A stretch of DNA of 64,000 bases, taken from positions 124,001 to 188,000 of the forward strand of contig NZ_JBBGAZ010000007.1 in NCBI RefSeq assembly GCF_037478305.1, given 5' to 3'. How positions within the stretch are numbered: the stretch's first letter is position 1; the number at the start of each line of letters is the position of its first letter. The notes under the pieces were generated by a model. The model was not told where the DNA came from and ran no database searches. It saw only the letters and a program-made list of their open reading frames with translations. A program made the translations under genes and the position numbers. Source of the stretch: Cognatishimia coralii (lineage in GTDB: Bacteria; Pseudomonadota; Alphaproteobacteria; Rhodobacterales; Rhodobacteraceae). Shown here one piece after another: positions 8,319 through 17,153 of the stretch.

Positions 8319-9140
8319 ATGTTTGAATGGAAAGACGCCGGTCGCATCTCTGTGCTGCTTTTAGTTTCGTCCCTGATCCTGATCCCCTTAGCGGCGACGG
8401 TTCTTGGAGGTTTCAAAACCTCGGGTGAGCTGCGCGTGTCGCCCTTTGGGATCCCGGATCAATGGCATATGGAATTCTATGGCGAGATCTTTGCGGATGC
8501 GAACTTCTGGCGCTATCTCTGGAACTCGCTCGTGATCTCTTTGCTGACGGTGTTCCTCACCGTGCTGATGGGCGCCATGGCCGCATATGCCTTTGCACAG
8601 GTTCGGTTTTTCGGGTCAGAGTTCCTGTTCAGTTACATGTTGTTGGGGCTCATGTTCCCCTTCGCCGCAGCCATTATGCCCCTTTTCCTGACGGTCCGAG
8701 ATCTTGGCTTGCTTGACACCCCTTGGGGCGTCGTTCTGCCCCAAGTCGCCTTTGGTCTCGCGTTCTCGATCATGTTCTTCCGCACGTTCTTCTCCCAGAT
8801 GCCTGCGGAGCTTTTCGAGGCCGCACGGGTCGATGGCTGCGGCTATATCAAGTTCTTCTTTCTCTTCACGCTGCCCCTCTCGACGCCAATCCTGGCGACC
8901 ATCGCGACCTTTGTGTTCGTGCAGAGCTGGAACAACTACCTTCTGCCACTGATCATGCTGAATGACCGGGCGGGCTATACCTGGACGTTGGGCGCGATGG
9001 ACTATCGCGGAGAGTATACGGCCGAGTGGAACCGAACGCTGGCCTTTGTTTCGGCCACCCTAGCGCCTGCAGTGGTGTTCTTCTTAGCGGCCCAGAAATA
9101 CATCGTCGCAGGCCTGACCGGAGGTGCGGTAAAAGGATGA
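8319..9140 (+). CDS. Sugar ABC transporter permease (MalG/UgpE type)
   Basis: A 273-residue partner permease. Six predicted membrane segments are visible, beginning ISVLLLVSSLILIPLAATVL. The EAA motif reads AELFEAARVDGCGYIKFF, and the usual SWNNYLLPLIML periplasmic turn of CUT1 MalG subunits follows. The start ATG at 8319 lies 2 nt after the upstream stop. The end overlaps the GH43 start by 4 nt (ATGA), so glycosidase and transporter are translationally coupled. That supports import of an oligosaccharide that is split inside the cell. Confidence 0.88.
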   Translation: MFEWKDAGRISVLLLVSSLILIPLAATVLGGFKTSGELRVSPFGIPDQWHMEFYGEIFADANFWRYLWNSLVISLLTVFLTVLMGAMAAYAFAQVRFFGSEFLFSYMLLGLMFPFAAAIMPLFLTVRDLGLLDTPWGVVLPQVAFGLAFSIMFFRTFFSQMPAELFEAARVDGCGYIKFFFLFTLPLSTPILATIATFVFVQSWNNYLLPLIMLNDRAGYTWTLGAMDYRGEYTAEWNRTLAFVSATLAPAVVFFLAAQKYIVAGLTGGAVKG

Positions 9141-10711
9141 CTATTAAAAACCCAATTCTTCCGGGCTTTCACCCCGATCCCTCGATCTGCCGCGTGGGCG
9201 AGACCTATTACATCGCGACCTCGACCTTCGAGTGGTACCCCGGCGTGGAAATCAACGCCTCGACAGACTTACAAAACTGGTCGGTCGTGGCGCGTCCTCT
9301 GGACCGCGCTCAACAGCTCGATATGCGCGGAGAGCCTGACAGCTGCGGTGTCTGGGCACCCTGTCTGTCCTATCACGACGGTCTCTTTTGGCTGATCTAT
9401 ACGGACGTGAAACGCTATGATGGGAACTATAAGGATACCCACAATTATCTGGTCACGGCCCCCTCTATTGAAGGGCCGTGGAGTGACGCAATCTATCTGA
9501 ATTCCAGTGGCTTTGACCCTTCGCTCTTTCACGACGATGACGGGCGCAAATGGCTGGTGAATATGGATTGGGACCATCGCGGGAACAGCGCGAACCCTCG
9601 GAGTTTCTTTGCGGGCATTATCTTGCAAGAGTATGACCCCGAGCAAGGTAAACTGGTCGGAGAGGTCACCCGGATTTTTGAAGGGTCCGAGGCGGGTTTC
9701 ACCGAAGCACCACATCTTTTGAAACACGACGGGCGCTACTACCTCTGCACAGCCGAAGGCGGGACCGGATATGGCCATTGTATCACCTATGCGCGTGCCG
9801 ATGTTTTGACGGGACCCTATGTGCTCCCAGACAAACCCAATGTGCTGACAGCGCGGGACGAACCGGACGCGCCCTTGCAACGCATCGGCCACGGACAGCT
9901 TGTCCAGGGCGAGGACGACACGTGGTGGCATACTTTCCTCTGTTCACGCCCCTTGCTTGGCAGGCCCTTCAGTCCACTGGGGCGCGAAACAGGGATCACC
10001 AAAGCACACTGGAATGATGGTTGGCTGGTGCTAGAGGATCCCCAGCACACGACAAGGACAGACGGGTTTTACGAAGACTCTGAGACCTACGCGTTTGACG
10101 GTGCGCTTCCTGATGCCTTTCAATGGCTGCGTTCGCCTGACAAAGATCGTCTCTTCTCGCTGACAGACCGCTCGGACGCCCTTAGGATCTTTGGCCGCGA
10201 AAGCGTCGGCTCCTACTATGAACAGGGTTTGGTGGCGCGCCGCCAGACCGGTTGGCGCTATTCAGCCGAGACGCTGGTTGATTACAGCCCGCGCGATTAT
10301 CAGACCATGGCGGGGCTCATTGCCTATTATAACCGCCATCAGTTTCACTACCTCTATATCACCGTCTGCCCAAAGGGCGGCCGCCAGCTTGAGATTCAAT
10401 CCTGCAACGGCGATTGGCCTGAAGGGGAGCTGACTTTCCCTCTGGAGGCTCCAGTGGACCTGCCCGACGGGCTTATCGAACTTGGAGTAGATGTTGACCA
10501 CAGCGGACTCCAGTTCCGCTGGCGCAGCGTAGGAGGGGACTGGTGTCCCACAGGTCCTCTCCTCGATGCGTCCCTGCTGTCTGACGAAGCCGGCCGCGGC
10601 GACCGCGCAAATTTTACCGGAGCCTTCGTCGGCATGGCGGCCCAAGACCTGAACGGGTCGGGTCTGCACGCCGATTTCCTCGGCTTCTCGTATCGTAATA
10701 GGAAAGAGTAA
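9137..10711 (+). CDS. Glycoside hydrolase family 43 (beta-xylosidase/arabinofuranosidase)
   Basis: A 524-residue GH43 enzyme without a signal peptide, hence cytoplasmic. The N-terminal five-bladed propeller shows the three catalytic carboxylates: Asp in GFHPDPSICR (base), Asp in SGFDPSLFHDDDG (pKa modulator) and Glu in GFTEAPHLLK (acid). The C-terminal part from about residue 330 is the beta-sandwich domain found in GH43 beta-xylosidases. The family removes xylose or arabinose from the non-reducing ends of short chains. Between permease and ATPase genes, it likely hydrolyses imported xylo- or arabino-oligosaccharides. Xylosidase versus arabinofuranosidase cannot be decided from sequence alone. 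Confidence 0.87.
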   Translation: MTIKNPILPGFHPDPSICRVGETYYIATSTFEWYPGVEINASTDLQNWSVVARPLDRAQQLDMRGEPDSCGVWAPCLSYHDGLFWLIYTDVKRYDGNYKDTHNYLVTAPSIEGPWSDAIYLNSSGFDPSLFHDDDGRKWLVNMDWDHRGNSANPRSFFAGIILQEYDPEQGKLVGEVTRIFEGSEAGFTEAPHLLKHDGRYYLCTAEGGTGYGHCITYARADVLTGPYVLPDKPNVLTARDEPDAPLQRIGHGQLVQGEDDTWWHTFLCSRPLLGRPFSPLGRETGITKAHWNDGWLVLEDPQHTTRTDGFYEDSETYAFDGALPDAFQWLRSPDKDRLFSLTDRSDALRIFGRESVGSYYEQGLVARRQTGWRYSAETLVDYSPRDYQTMAGLIAYYNRHQFHYLYITVCPKGGRQLEIQSCNGDWPEGELTFPLEAPVDLPDGLIELGVDVDHSGLQFRWRSVGGDWCPTGPLLDASLLSDEAGRGDRANFTGAFVGMAAQDLNGSGLHADFLGFSYRNRKE

Positions 10712-10714
10712 CCC

Positions 10715-11719
10715 ATGGCAGAAGTACGCCTTACCTCCGTTCAGAAATCCTTTGGCAACGTGAATGTCATTCCTCAACTGGATCTGACCGTCAAAGAGGG
10801 TTCTTTCACCGTGCTCGTGGGCCCGTCTGGTTGCGGTAAATCTACCCTATTGCGCATGATCGCGGGTCTCGAAGAGGTCTCGGGCGGGTCGATCTATATC
10901 GACGGGGTGGATGTCACAAATGCCCAGCCCTCGGATCGCGGCATCGCGATGGTGTTTCAATCCTATGCACTTTATCCCCATATGACCGTGCGCCAAAACA
11001 TTGGCTTTGGCCTGCGTCTGGCAAAGATGGCCAAGGACGAGATCAACCAACGCGTCGAAGAAGCCGCCGAGATCCTTCAGCTTGGCCCGCTTTTAGACCG
11101 CAAACCCAAGCAATTGTCTGGCGGTCAGCGTCAGCGTGTGGCCATTGGCCGTTCGATTGTGCGCAAGCCGAAAGTCTTCCTTTTTGACGAACCGTTGTCC
11201 AATCTGGACGCCGCCCTGCGTAGCCAGATGCGGGTCGAGCTGGCAGAGCTGCATTCTAAGCTGGATGCCACAATGATCTACGTCACCCATGATCAGGTCG
11301 AAGCCATGACCATGGCCGATCAGATCGTGATCATGAAAGGTGGGGAAATCCAGCAAACCGGTGCTCCGATGACGCTGTATAACCAGCCAAACACGCCTTT
11401 TGTCGCTGAGTTCATCGGCTCGCCAAAGATGAACCTGATCGAAGGCGCTGTCGCGATGGATCTGAACGCCAAAGCCATCGGGATCCGCCCTGAACATATC
11501 CGCGTTAGCCCAGAGGAAGGCGCTTGGAAAGGCCGTTTGCGCCACGTCGAGCACCTTGGCTCTGACACCATCGCTTATGTCGAAAGCCCTGATACCGGGG
11601 CCATGACTGTACGTCTGGTGGGCGAGGTCTCGATGCGGTCGGGGGACGAGATTTACATGACGCCAATGATTGGAAATATGCATCTGTTTGGTCACGATGG
11701 ATCGGTGCAAAGGGTTTGA
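10715..11719 (+). CDS. Sugar ABC transporter ATP-binding protein (UgpC/MsmK type)
   Basis: A 334-residue ATPase. Walker A reads GPSGCGKST (about residues 37-45), the Q-loop is VFQSYALYPHMTV, the signature is LSGGQRQRVAIGR, Walker B is VFLFDEPLSNLD and the switch His is in VTHDQ. The C-terminal region from about residue 240 is the TOBE/OB domain shared by MalK, UgpC and MsmK, containing IGIRPEHI. It powers the two permeases upstream. It starts 3 nt after the GH43 stop, with the operon continuing 4 nt beyond its own stop. Confidence 0.92.
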   Translation: MAEVRLTSVQKSFGNVNVIPQLDLTVKEGSFTVLVGPSGCGKSTLLRMIAGLEEVSGGSIYIDGVDVTNAQPSDRGIAMVFQSYALYPHMTVRQNIGFGLRLAKMAKDEINQRVEEAAEILQLGPLLDRKPKQLSGGQRQRVAIGRSIVRKPKVFLFDEPLSNLDAALRSQMRVELAELHSKLDATMIYVTHDQVEAMTMADQIVIMKGGEIQQTGAPMTLYNQPNTPFVAEFIGSPKMNLIEGAVAMDLNAKAIGIRPEHIRVSPEEGAWKGRLRHVEHLGSDTIAYVESPDTGAMTVRLVGEVSMRSGDEIYMTPMIGNMHLFGHDGSVQRV

Positions 11720-11723
11720 AACT

Positions 11724-12614
11724 ATGAAGAAAATTTGCGTAACCGGAGGAAGTGGCGGCGCTGGGAATGCGGTGATCGAGCATCTGCTCGCGCAGGGCTA
11801 TGACTGTGTGAACATCGACATCAAACCGCCCAAGACCCAGCATTGCCCTTTTATTGAGGTCGATATGACCGACTATAAGGCCGTCTATGAGGCGATGGCC
11901 GGCTGTGATGCTGTGGTTCATTTCGCGGGCAATCCGGAACCTGACTTTGACCATTGGGAATCCGCGGACCGGTTCAACAACAACACCAGCGCCCTGTTTA
12001 ACGCCTTCAATGCGGCTCAGGCGCATGGGATCAAACGCGTGGTCTGGGCCTCATCTGAAACCATCTTTGGCTTCCCCTTTGACACGAACCATCAAGAAAG
12101 GCTGCCGGTCAACGAAACCTCTGAACCTCAGCCTCAAGGTGGCTATGCGCTGTCCAAGATGATCTCCGAGACCCTGGCTGAACAAATGGCCAAGCTCTAT
12201 GGCATGACGTTCATCGGCCTGCGGCTGTCCAATGTGCTCTATGACGACGTGAACGCCGTTCCGAGTTTTCAGAAAATCCCCGGATACTGGGAGGACATGC
12301 CGTATCGCAAGTTCAACCTCTGGGGCTATATCGACAGCCGCGATACGGCGCGGGCGGCGCGCTTGGCGCTTGAGGCGGATATCTCGGGCGCCGAGGTGTT
12401 CAATATCGCCGCAAAAGACACGCTGATGCGACAGCCCACCAAAGAGCTGGTCGACACGGTGATGCCGCAATCAAAACTCGATCCCCAGATCACAGGTCAC
12501 ATGGCGCTTTTGGACTGTGCCAAAGCGCGCGACCTCTTGGGGTTTGAACCGGACTACAACTGGCAAGACGTCCTCGGGTTGACCGTGGATGGCACCCGTA
12601 AAGGTGACGCATGA
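11724..12614 (+). CDS. NAD-dependent epimerase/dehydratase family sugar dehydrogenase
   Basis: A 296-residue extended SDR. The nucleotide-binding glycine motif is TGGSGGAGNAV at the N terminus. VVHFAGNPEP follows the fourth strand, the Ser is in VWASSETIFG, and the catalytic Tyr/Lys are in GGYALSKMISE. Sequences of this kind include uronate dehydrogenase and aldose 1-dehydrogenase. In this operon it would supply the first oxidation step, sugar to lactone, before the SMP-30 lactonase. The start at ATG 11724 is 4 nt after the ATPase stop; the longer frame from 11670 overlaps that gene. The exact sugar is inferred. Confidence 0.78.
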   Translation: MKKICVTGGSGGAGNAVIEHLLAQGYDCVNIDIKPPKTQHCPFIEVDMTDYKAVYEAMAGCDAVVHFAGNPEPDFDHWESADRFNNNTSALFNAFNAAQAHGIKRVVWASSETIFGFPFDTNHQERLPVNETSEPQPQGGYALSKMISETLAEQMAKLYGMTFIGLRLSNVLYDDVNAVPSFQKIPGYWEDMPYRKFNLWGYIDSRDTARAARLALEADISGAEVFNIAAKDTLMRQPTKELVDTVMPQSKLDPQITGHMALLDCAKARDLLGFEPDYNWQDVLGLTVDGTRKGDA

Positions 12615-13744
12615 AGATCAAGAATATCACCACTCATCTGCTGAAAGAATGGCGCACTATGCTGTTCGTCGTCGTGGAAACCGATGACGGGACAATCGGT
12701 GTTGGCGAGAGTGGTTTGACCAGTCGCGAATATGCGGTCGCGGGGATGATTGATCATCTCAAGACCCTGCTGATCGGCGAGAATGCTTTTGACATCGAAC
12801 ACCATTGGCAGACCATGTGGCGCGCGGGATTTCATCCTGCGGGGCAGGTGCTGTCCAGCGCCATCGCAGCCATCGATATCGCCCTTTGGGATATCAAAGG
12901 TAAGGCACTTGGCGCGCCCGTATATGAGCTGCTGGGCGGACGGGCACGTCAGAAGGTTCTCAGTTATTGTCACCTGCGCGGTGCTACACCCGAAGAGACA
13001 TTGGCCTCGGCCAAAGAGCATGTCGCCATGGGCTGGAAAGCGCTGCGTTGGGAGCCGAGCTACGGCGAAGACATGATCATGCGCGGGCGCTGGTCTGTGG
13101 ACAAGGCGATCGAGGAGTTTCGCTTGCTGCGCAGTGAGTTAGGTCCCGAAATTGAGCTGGCTTTTGACGCCCATACCAAATTTACGCCCGCTGAGGCCGC
13201 TTATTTCTGCAATGCAATCGCCGATCAGCGGCCAATGTTTGTCGAGGATCCGCTACGCAGTGAATATACCGATGCCTACCGTTCTCTGAGGGGCAAGACG
13301 GCTGTGCCTCTGGCGGCGGGCGAGCAATTTGCCTCGAAATGGCAATTTGTGCAGATGTTGCAGGACAACCTTATGGATTATTGCCGTGTGGATCTCTGCA
13401 TTGCCGGAGGGATTACCGAAGGGCGCAAGATCGCCGCCATGTGCGAGGCCCATATGGTGGATCTTGCCGTCCATAACCCGATAGGCCCTGTGTCAACGGC
13501 AGCTTGTTTGCATTTGAATATGGCCAGCCCGAATGTCTTGGTGCAAGAACTGCCAAAGAGGCCGGGCGAATGTCTGGATGATGTGATCGCGACAGATCAG
13601 ACCTGGGAAGATGGCTGGTTGACCTGTTCCGGCAAGCCCGGTCTTGGGGTCGAGGTTGATATCGAGGCGCTTACAAAATACCCATTTGAACCAGAACATT
13701 TGCCAATGCTACGCCGAGAAGACGGCAGCTACGCCAACTGGTAA
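12611..13744 (+). CDS. Mandelate racemase/enolase-superfamily sugar-acid dehydratase
   Basis: A 377-residue enolase-superfamily protein. It has an N-terminal capping domain and a TIM barrel with metal ligands in LAFDAHTKF (Asp), FVEDPLRS (Glu) and LAAGEQFAS (Glu). The general acid/base residues are the His in DAH and the His in VHNPIGPVS. This set matches the galactonate-dehydratase branch of the superfamily. The reaction is dehydration of an aldonate to a 2-keto-3-deoxy acid. Next to a KGSA-type aldehyde dehydrogenase and a XylX-like FAH enzyme it probably works on a pentonate, though galactonate is an alternative. It overlaps the SDR gene by 4 nt. Confidence 0.85.
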   Translation: MKIKNITTHLLKEWRTMLFVVVETDDGTIGVGESGLTSREYAVAGMIDHLKTLLIGENAFDIEHHWQTMWRAGFHPAGQVLSSAIAAIDIALWDIKGKALGAPVYELLGGRARQKVLSYCHLRGATPEETLASAKEHVAMGWKALRWEPSYGEDMIMRGRWSVDKAIEEFRLLRSELGPEIELAFDAHTKFTPAEAAYFCNAIADQRPMFVEDPLRSEYTDAYRSLRGKTAVPLAAGEQFASKWQFVQMLQDNLMDYCRVDLCIAGGITEGRKIAAMCEAHMVDLAVHNPIGPVSTAACLHLNMASPNVLVQELPKRPGECLDDVIATDQTWEDGWLTCSGKPGLGVEVDIEALTKYPFEPEHLPMLRREDGSYANW

Positions 13745-13767
13745 GCCAAACACTAAGTGGAACGACC

Positions 13768-15273
13768 ATGTTACAGAAAAAACATTTGATAGCTGGCGAT
13801 TGGGTGGACGCAGAAGAGCGGTTCGAGAATCAGCCTGTGACCGGGGATGCGGACAGTTTCGCGGCAGGTACTCAGATGCATGTCGATCAAGCGGTAAGGG
13901 CTGCAGAAGATACGTTTTGGAGTTTCGGCTATTCCACGCGAGACGCGCGTGCCGCCTTCTTACGCAAAATCGCCGATGAAATCGAAGCCCGCGGTGCCGA
14001 GATCACGGCGATGGGCGTCAAAGAAACAGGACTGCCAGAGGCCCGTCTTGAAGGAGAACGTGGGCGCACGACGGGCCAGCTTCGCTATTTTGCCGATGCG
14101 ATTGAGACGGGCGATTATCTGGACCGCACCCATGACGCGGCCTTGCCGGATCGCGCGCCCTTGCCGCGCCCGGACCTGCGCCTGATGCAACGCCCGATTG
14201 GCCCTGTTGCGGTCTTTGGAGCGTCCAACTTTCCATTGGCCTTTTCGACGGCCGGGGGTGACACGGCTGCGGCTTTGGCGGCTGGGTGCCCTGTGGTTGT
14301 GCGTGGTCATCATGCCCATCCCGGCGTATCGGACCTGGTGGCTCAGGCCATCGATGCTGCGATTAAAGCCTGCGACATGCCTGCCGGCGTACTCAGTCTG
14401 ATCCAAGGTGGCCCGCTCGAGGTCGGCGCGGCTCTGGTTCAACACCCGCTGATCAAGGCGGTCGGATTTACCGGATCGCTCAAAGGTGGGCGTGCTTTGT
14501 TTGACCTATGCGCGGCCCGCCCCGAACCGATCCCGTTTTTCGGAGAGCTCGGATCCGTGAACCCCATGTTCCTTCTGCCGGAACTTCTTGCCACCAAAGC
14601 CAAAGCCACAGCCGAGGGCTGGGCGGCATCGCTGACCATGGGGGCAGGGCAGTTCTGTACCAACCCGGGCGTTGTTGTGATGATTGCAAGCGAGGGCGCC
14701 GATGCCTTCTTGGATGCGGCGCAAACGGCGTTGGGTGGGGTTGCGCCTCAGGTCATGCTGACGGATGGGATTGGCCAAGCCTATCAGGCCGGACAAGCGC
14801 GGATATCGGACAAACCCCAAGTCACCTCCTTGATTGCACCAGAGCTCGCGGCCCGCAGCGCAGCGCCGTCTCTTGCACGCGTTTCGGCGTCGGATTGGCT
14901 GGCTGACGATACGCTCGCTGACGAGGTCTTTGGACCCTTTGGGTTGGCCGTTATCTGTGAAAACGAAGGAGACATGCGCGCTGTGGCAAAATCCCTGCAT
15001 GGCCAACTGACCTGTACCCTGCATCTGGAAACAGGCGATGAGGCGCTGGCCCAAAGCCTCATGCCAATCTTGGAACATAAAGCAGGCCGTGTCTTGGCAA
15101 ACGGTTTCCCAACCGGTGTCGAGGTCTGTGATGCAATGATGCACGGGGGGCCTTATCCGGCGTCAACGACCTTTGGCGCGACCTCTGTCGGCGCGATGTC
15201 GATCCGTCGTTTCTTAAAGGCGGTCAGCTATCAGAACCTGCCCGAGGCGCTTATTCCGCAGGACTTGCGTTGA
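13768..15273 (+). CDS. Aldehyde dehydrogenase, 2-ketoglutarate-semialdehyde type
   Basis: A 501-residue ALDH. Conserved sites are Asn154 in FGASNFPLAFS, the oxyanion/NAD region GFTGSLKGGRALF (about 233-245), the general base Glu260 in GELGSVNP and the nucleophile Cys297 in AGQFCTNPG. The FPLAFSTAGGDTAAALAAGCPV stretch is typical of the KGSADH-III group that oxidises 2-oxoglutarate semialdehyde to 2-oxoglutarate in pentose, hydroxyproline and aldarate breakdown. It would close the Weimberg-type route encoded here. Its 3' end overlaps the convergent GntR gene by 23 nt. Confidence 0.88.
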   Translation: MLQKKHLIAGDWVDAEERFENQPVTGDADSFAAGTQMHVDQAVRAAEDTFWSFGYSTRDARAAFLRKIADEIEARGAEITAMGVKETGLPEARLEGERGRTTGQLRYFADAIETGDYLDRTHDAALPDRAPLPRPDLRLMQRPIGPVAVFGASNFPLAFSTAGGDTAAALAAGCPVVVRGHHAHPGVSDLVAQAIDAAIKACDMPAGVLSLIQGGPLEVGAALVQHPLIKAVGFTGSLKGGRALFDLCAARPEPIPFFGELGSVNPMFLLPELLATKAKATAEGWAASLTMGAGQFCTNPGVVVMIASEGADAFLDAAQTALGGVAPQVMLTDGIGQAYQAGQARISDKPQVTSLIAPELAARSAAPSLARVSASDWLADDTLADEVFGPFGLAVICENEGDMRAVAKSLHGQLTCTLHLETGDEALAQSLMPILEHKAGRVLANGFPTGVEVCDAMMHGGPYPASTTFGATSVGAMSIRRFLKAVSYQNLPEALIPQDLR

Positions 15274-16012
15274 TAATCTTTTCAGCCGTGTCGCTGTTTT
15301 CAGTCAGCATTTGATACATCAGCCGCCGTGCCTCAATCGGGTTTGCGGCGGAAATTGCCTGCGCCACATCGATATGGGCCTGTCGGTTCACTTGCACCTC
15401 GGGCACCACTTCGGCGCCGGTGGAATAGCTAAATTGCAAAAGGGCGCGAATAAGGCCGCGCAGTTGCGCCAGGATCAGGTTGCCTGTGGCTTCAAGGATT
15501 GTGGCGTGAAACGTGTAATCCGCGGCGAGCATACCATCCATGCCGTAGGGCTCGGGATTTATGTGCTGCGCCGCCTTTAGGATCTTTTCCCGCTGTTCAG
15601 ACGTTCCATTTTCGGCGGCCAGTTTCGCAGCCTCAGGTTCGACCATCAGGCGCATCTGCGTGCTGGCTGCATAAATCCGCGTCGCTGCAGGGCTGGTTGG
15701 ATCGTGCCAGACAATGACATCGGGGTCCAAAAGGTTCCAGGATTCAAATGGCAACACCCGCGTTCCGTACCGGCGAGCTGTCCGCAACATGCCTTTGCCA
15801 GACAAAACCTTCGTCGCTTCGCGCACCACAGTTCGGGACACACCCAGCATGTCGCAAAGTTCCGCCTCGACGGGGATGGTCACCCCTTCCGCGAACTCTC
15901 CACGTGCAATCATCCGACCCAATTTATCGACCGCCGTTTTCACAGAGCCTGTAGGCAGTTCGTTTAGAAAGAAATCGGGCAGCTCAAAAGGCGAAGACGC
16001 TGATTTTTTCAT
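15251..16012 (-). CDS. GntR-family regulator, FadR/FCD subfamily
   Basis: A 253-residue repressor-type protein. An N-terminal winged helix (about residues 25-95) has recognition helix VSRTVVREATKVLSGKGM and wing TARRYGTRVLP. It is followed by an all-alpha FCD ligand domain with histidines positioned to hold a metal. The NLLDPDVIVWH junction resembles DgoR and other sugar-acid regulators. It is convergent with the aldehyde dehydrogenase gene and very probably senses a sugar acid or keto-deoxy acid of this pathway. Its operator is not identified. Confidence 0.87.
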   Translation of the reverse strand: MKKSASSPFELPDFFLNELPTGSVKTAVDKLGRMIARGEFAEGVTIPVEAELCDMLGVSRTVVREATKVLSGKGMLRTARRYGTRVLPFESWNLLDPDVIVWHDPTSPAATRIYAASTQMRLMVEPEAAKLAAENGTSEQREKILKAAQHINPEPYGMDGMLAADYTFHATILEATGNLILAQLRGLIRALLQFSYSTGAEVVPEVQVNRQAHIDVAQAISAANPIEARRLMYQMLTENSDTAEKIINASPAE

Positions 16013-16253
16013 AATATCCCCTCTGCCAAGATATTATCTAAGCGCATCTCAATAACCAAGACGAAACGATTAACTTATTCGCCAGAACGGAGAAAAATGT
16101 GCGATTTGTTCAACTTTCTTTCATTCCGATGTGCAAAATGAGAGAACTGATCTTTCTATTTGAGAGAGGCTAGTGGATTGCAATTACAGTCGAATTCAGA
16201 TGCATTGCTCCTTTGCTAAGAAACTAGCATATCTGTGAGCGGATGGACGCAAG

Positions 16254-17006
16254 ATGCAGATTGATTGGACACCTCTCAGAGACGAACTCTCCAAGTGGCA
16301 CCAAAAGGGGCTGACCTTGCCGCTTTGGTGGCGTGATGATGATGCAGAAACCGATGGGCCTGCTTTGGATCGTCTGATTTCTCTCTCGAAGGAAGTGGGA
16401 GTGCCAGTGCACCTTGCCGTGATCCCGCGCAATGCGACACCGCAACTGGCGGCGCGTTTGGCCAACGAGTCGCATATCGTTCCCATTGTCCACGGTTGGG
16501 CCCATCGCAATCACGCGCGCGGTCTTGGGGATCGCTCCGAGTTTACAGATGCGCGCTCGCCTCAAGCAAATCGCGATGACGCCGAAGCCGCGCTTCGGGC
16601 GATGCGAAGGTTGATTCCCGAACGCCTTCTGCCGGTCTTTGTGCCACCCTGGAACCACATCGATCCGGGGGCCGCGCACGAGCTGGCAAGGTTGGGCTAC
16701 AAAGTTCTCTCGACCTGCGACGCCCGTCACACGGCAGAACCTTTTGAGGGCTTGTTGCAAATCAATACCCATCTTGATCCGATTGCTTGGCGAGACGGAG
16801 AGGGGCTACATGACACGACCTATCTGGTCAGCAATTTGGTCGCTACTCTCAAGCGGCGACGGCAAGGTAAAGACGACAACCAAGAGCCGTTCGGGCTGTT
16901 GACGCATCACCTGGCGATGCAGGATGACGTTTGGGAGTTCACCGCGCAATTCTGGTCCGAGATTCTCTCTGCTCCGCACGAAATTGCGACGATCGCGCCG
17001 CATTAG
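16254..17006 (+). CDS. Polysaccharide deacetylase-like protein
   Basis: A 250-residue protein with features of a NodB-like barrel: the early acidic motif WWRDDDAETDG, the histidine pair in VHGWAHRNHA, and PVFVPPWNHIDP near the middle. Those positions correspond to the Asp and His metal ligands and to the Arg/Pro loop of carbohydrate esterase 4, but the canonical TFDD signature is altered. No signal peptide is seen, so it may act in the cytoplasm. It stands alone between the GntR gene and phnC; the substrate is unknown. The 240-nt gap upstream shows no clear promoter. Confidence 0.65.
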   Translation: MQIDWTPLRDELSKWHQKGLTLPLWWRDDDAETDGPALDRLISLSKEVGVPVHLAVIPRNATPQLAARLANESHIVPIVHGWAHRNHARGLGDRSEFTDARSPQANRDDAEAALRAMRRLIPERLLPVFVPPWNHIDPGAAHELARLGYKVLSTCDARHTAEPFEGLLQINTHLDPIAWRDGEGLHDTTYLVSNLVATLKRRRQGKDDNQEPFGLLTHHLAMQDDVWEFTAQFWSEILSAPHEIATIAPH

Positions 17007-17153
17007 ACAAATTCTGACGTCGTTAGACTAATTCGGCCTCAGCGCTGTTTCTGTTACCAAAGCTTTGCATTGCCGACATCTAAGCGCCACAGAAGCGTTA
17101 ATTTAACTTCAACTGCGCTCCTTAGGGTTCCTCCAGAATTTCGGGGGAATGCC

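Noticed and set aside
17007..17153. A Pho box ahead of phnC.
   Set aside because: CTGTTTCTGTTAC is present, but the two CTGT units are 6 bp apart rather than the 11 bp of a PhoB site.
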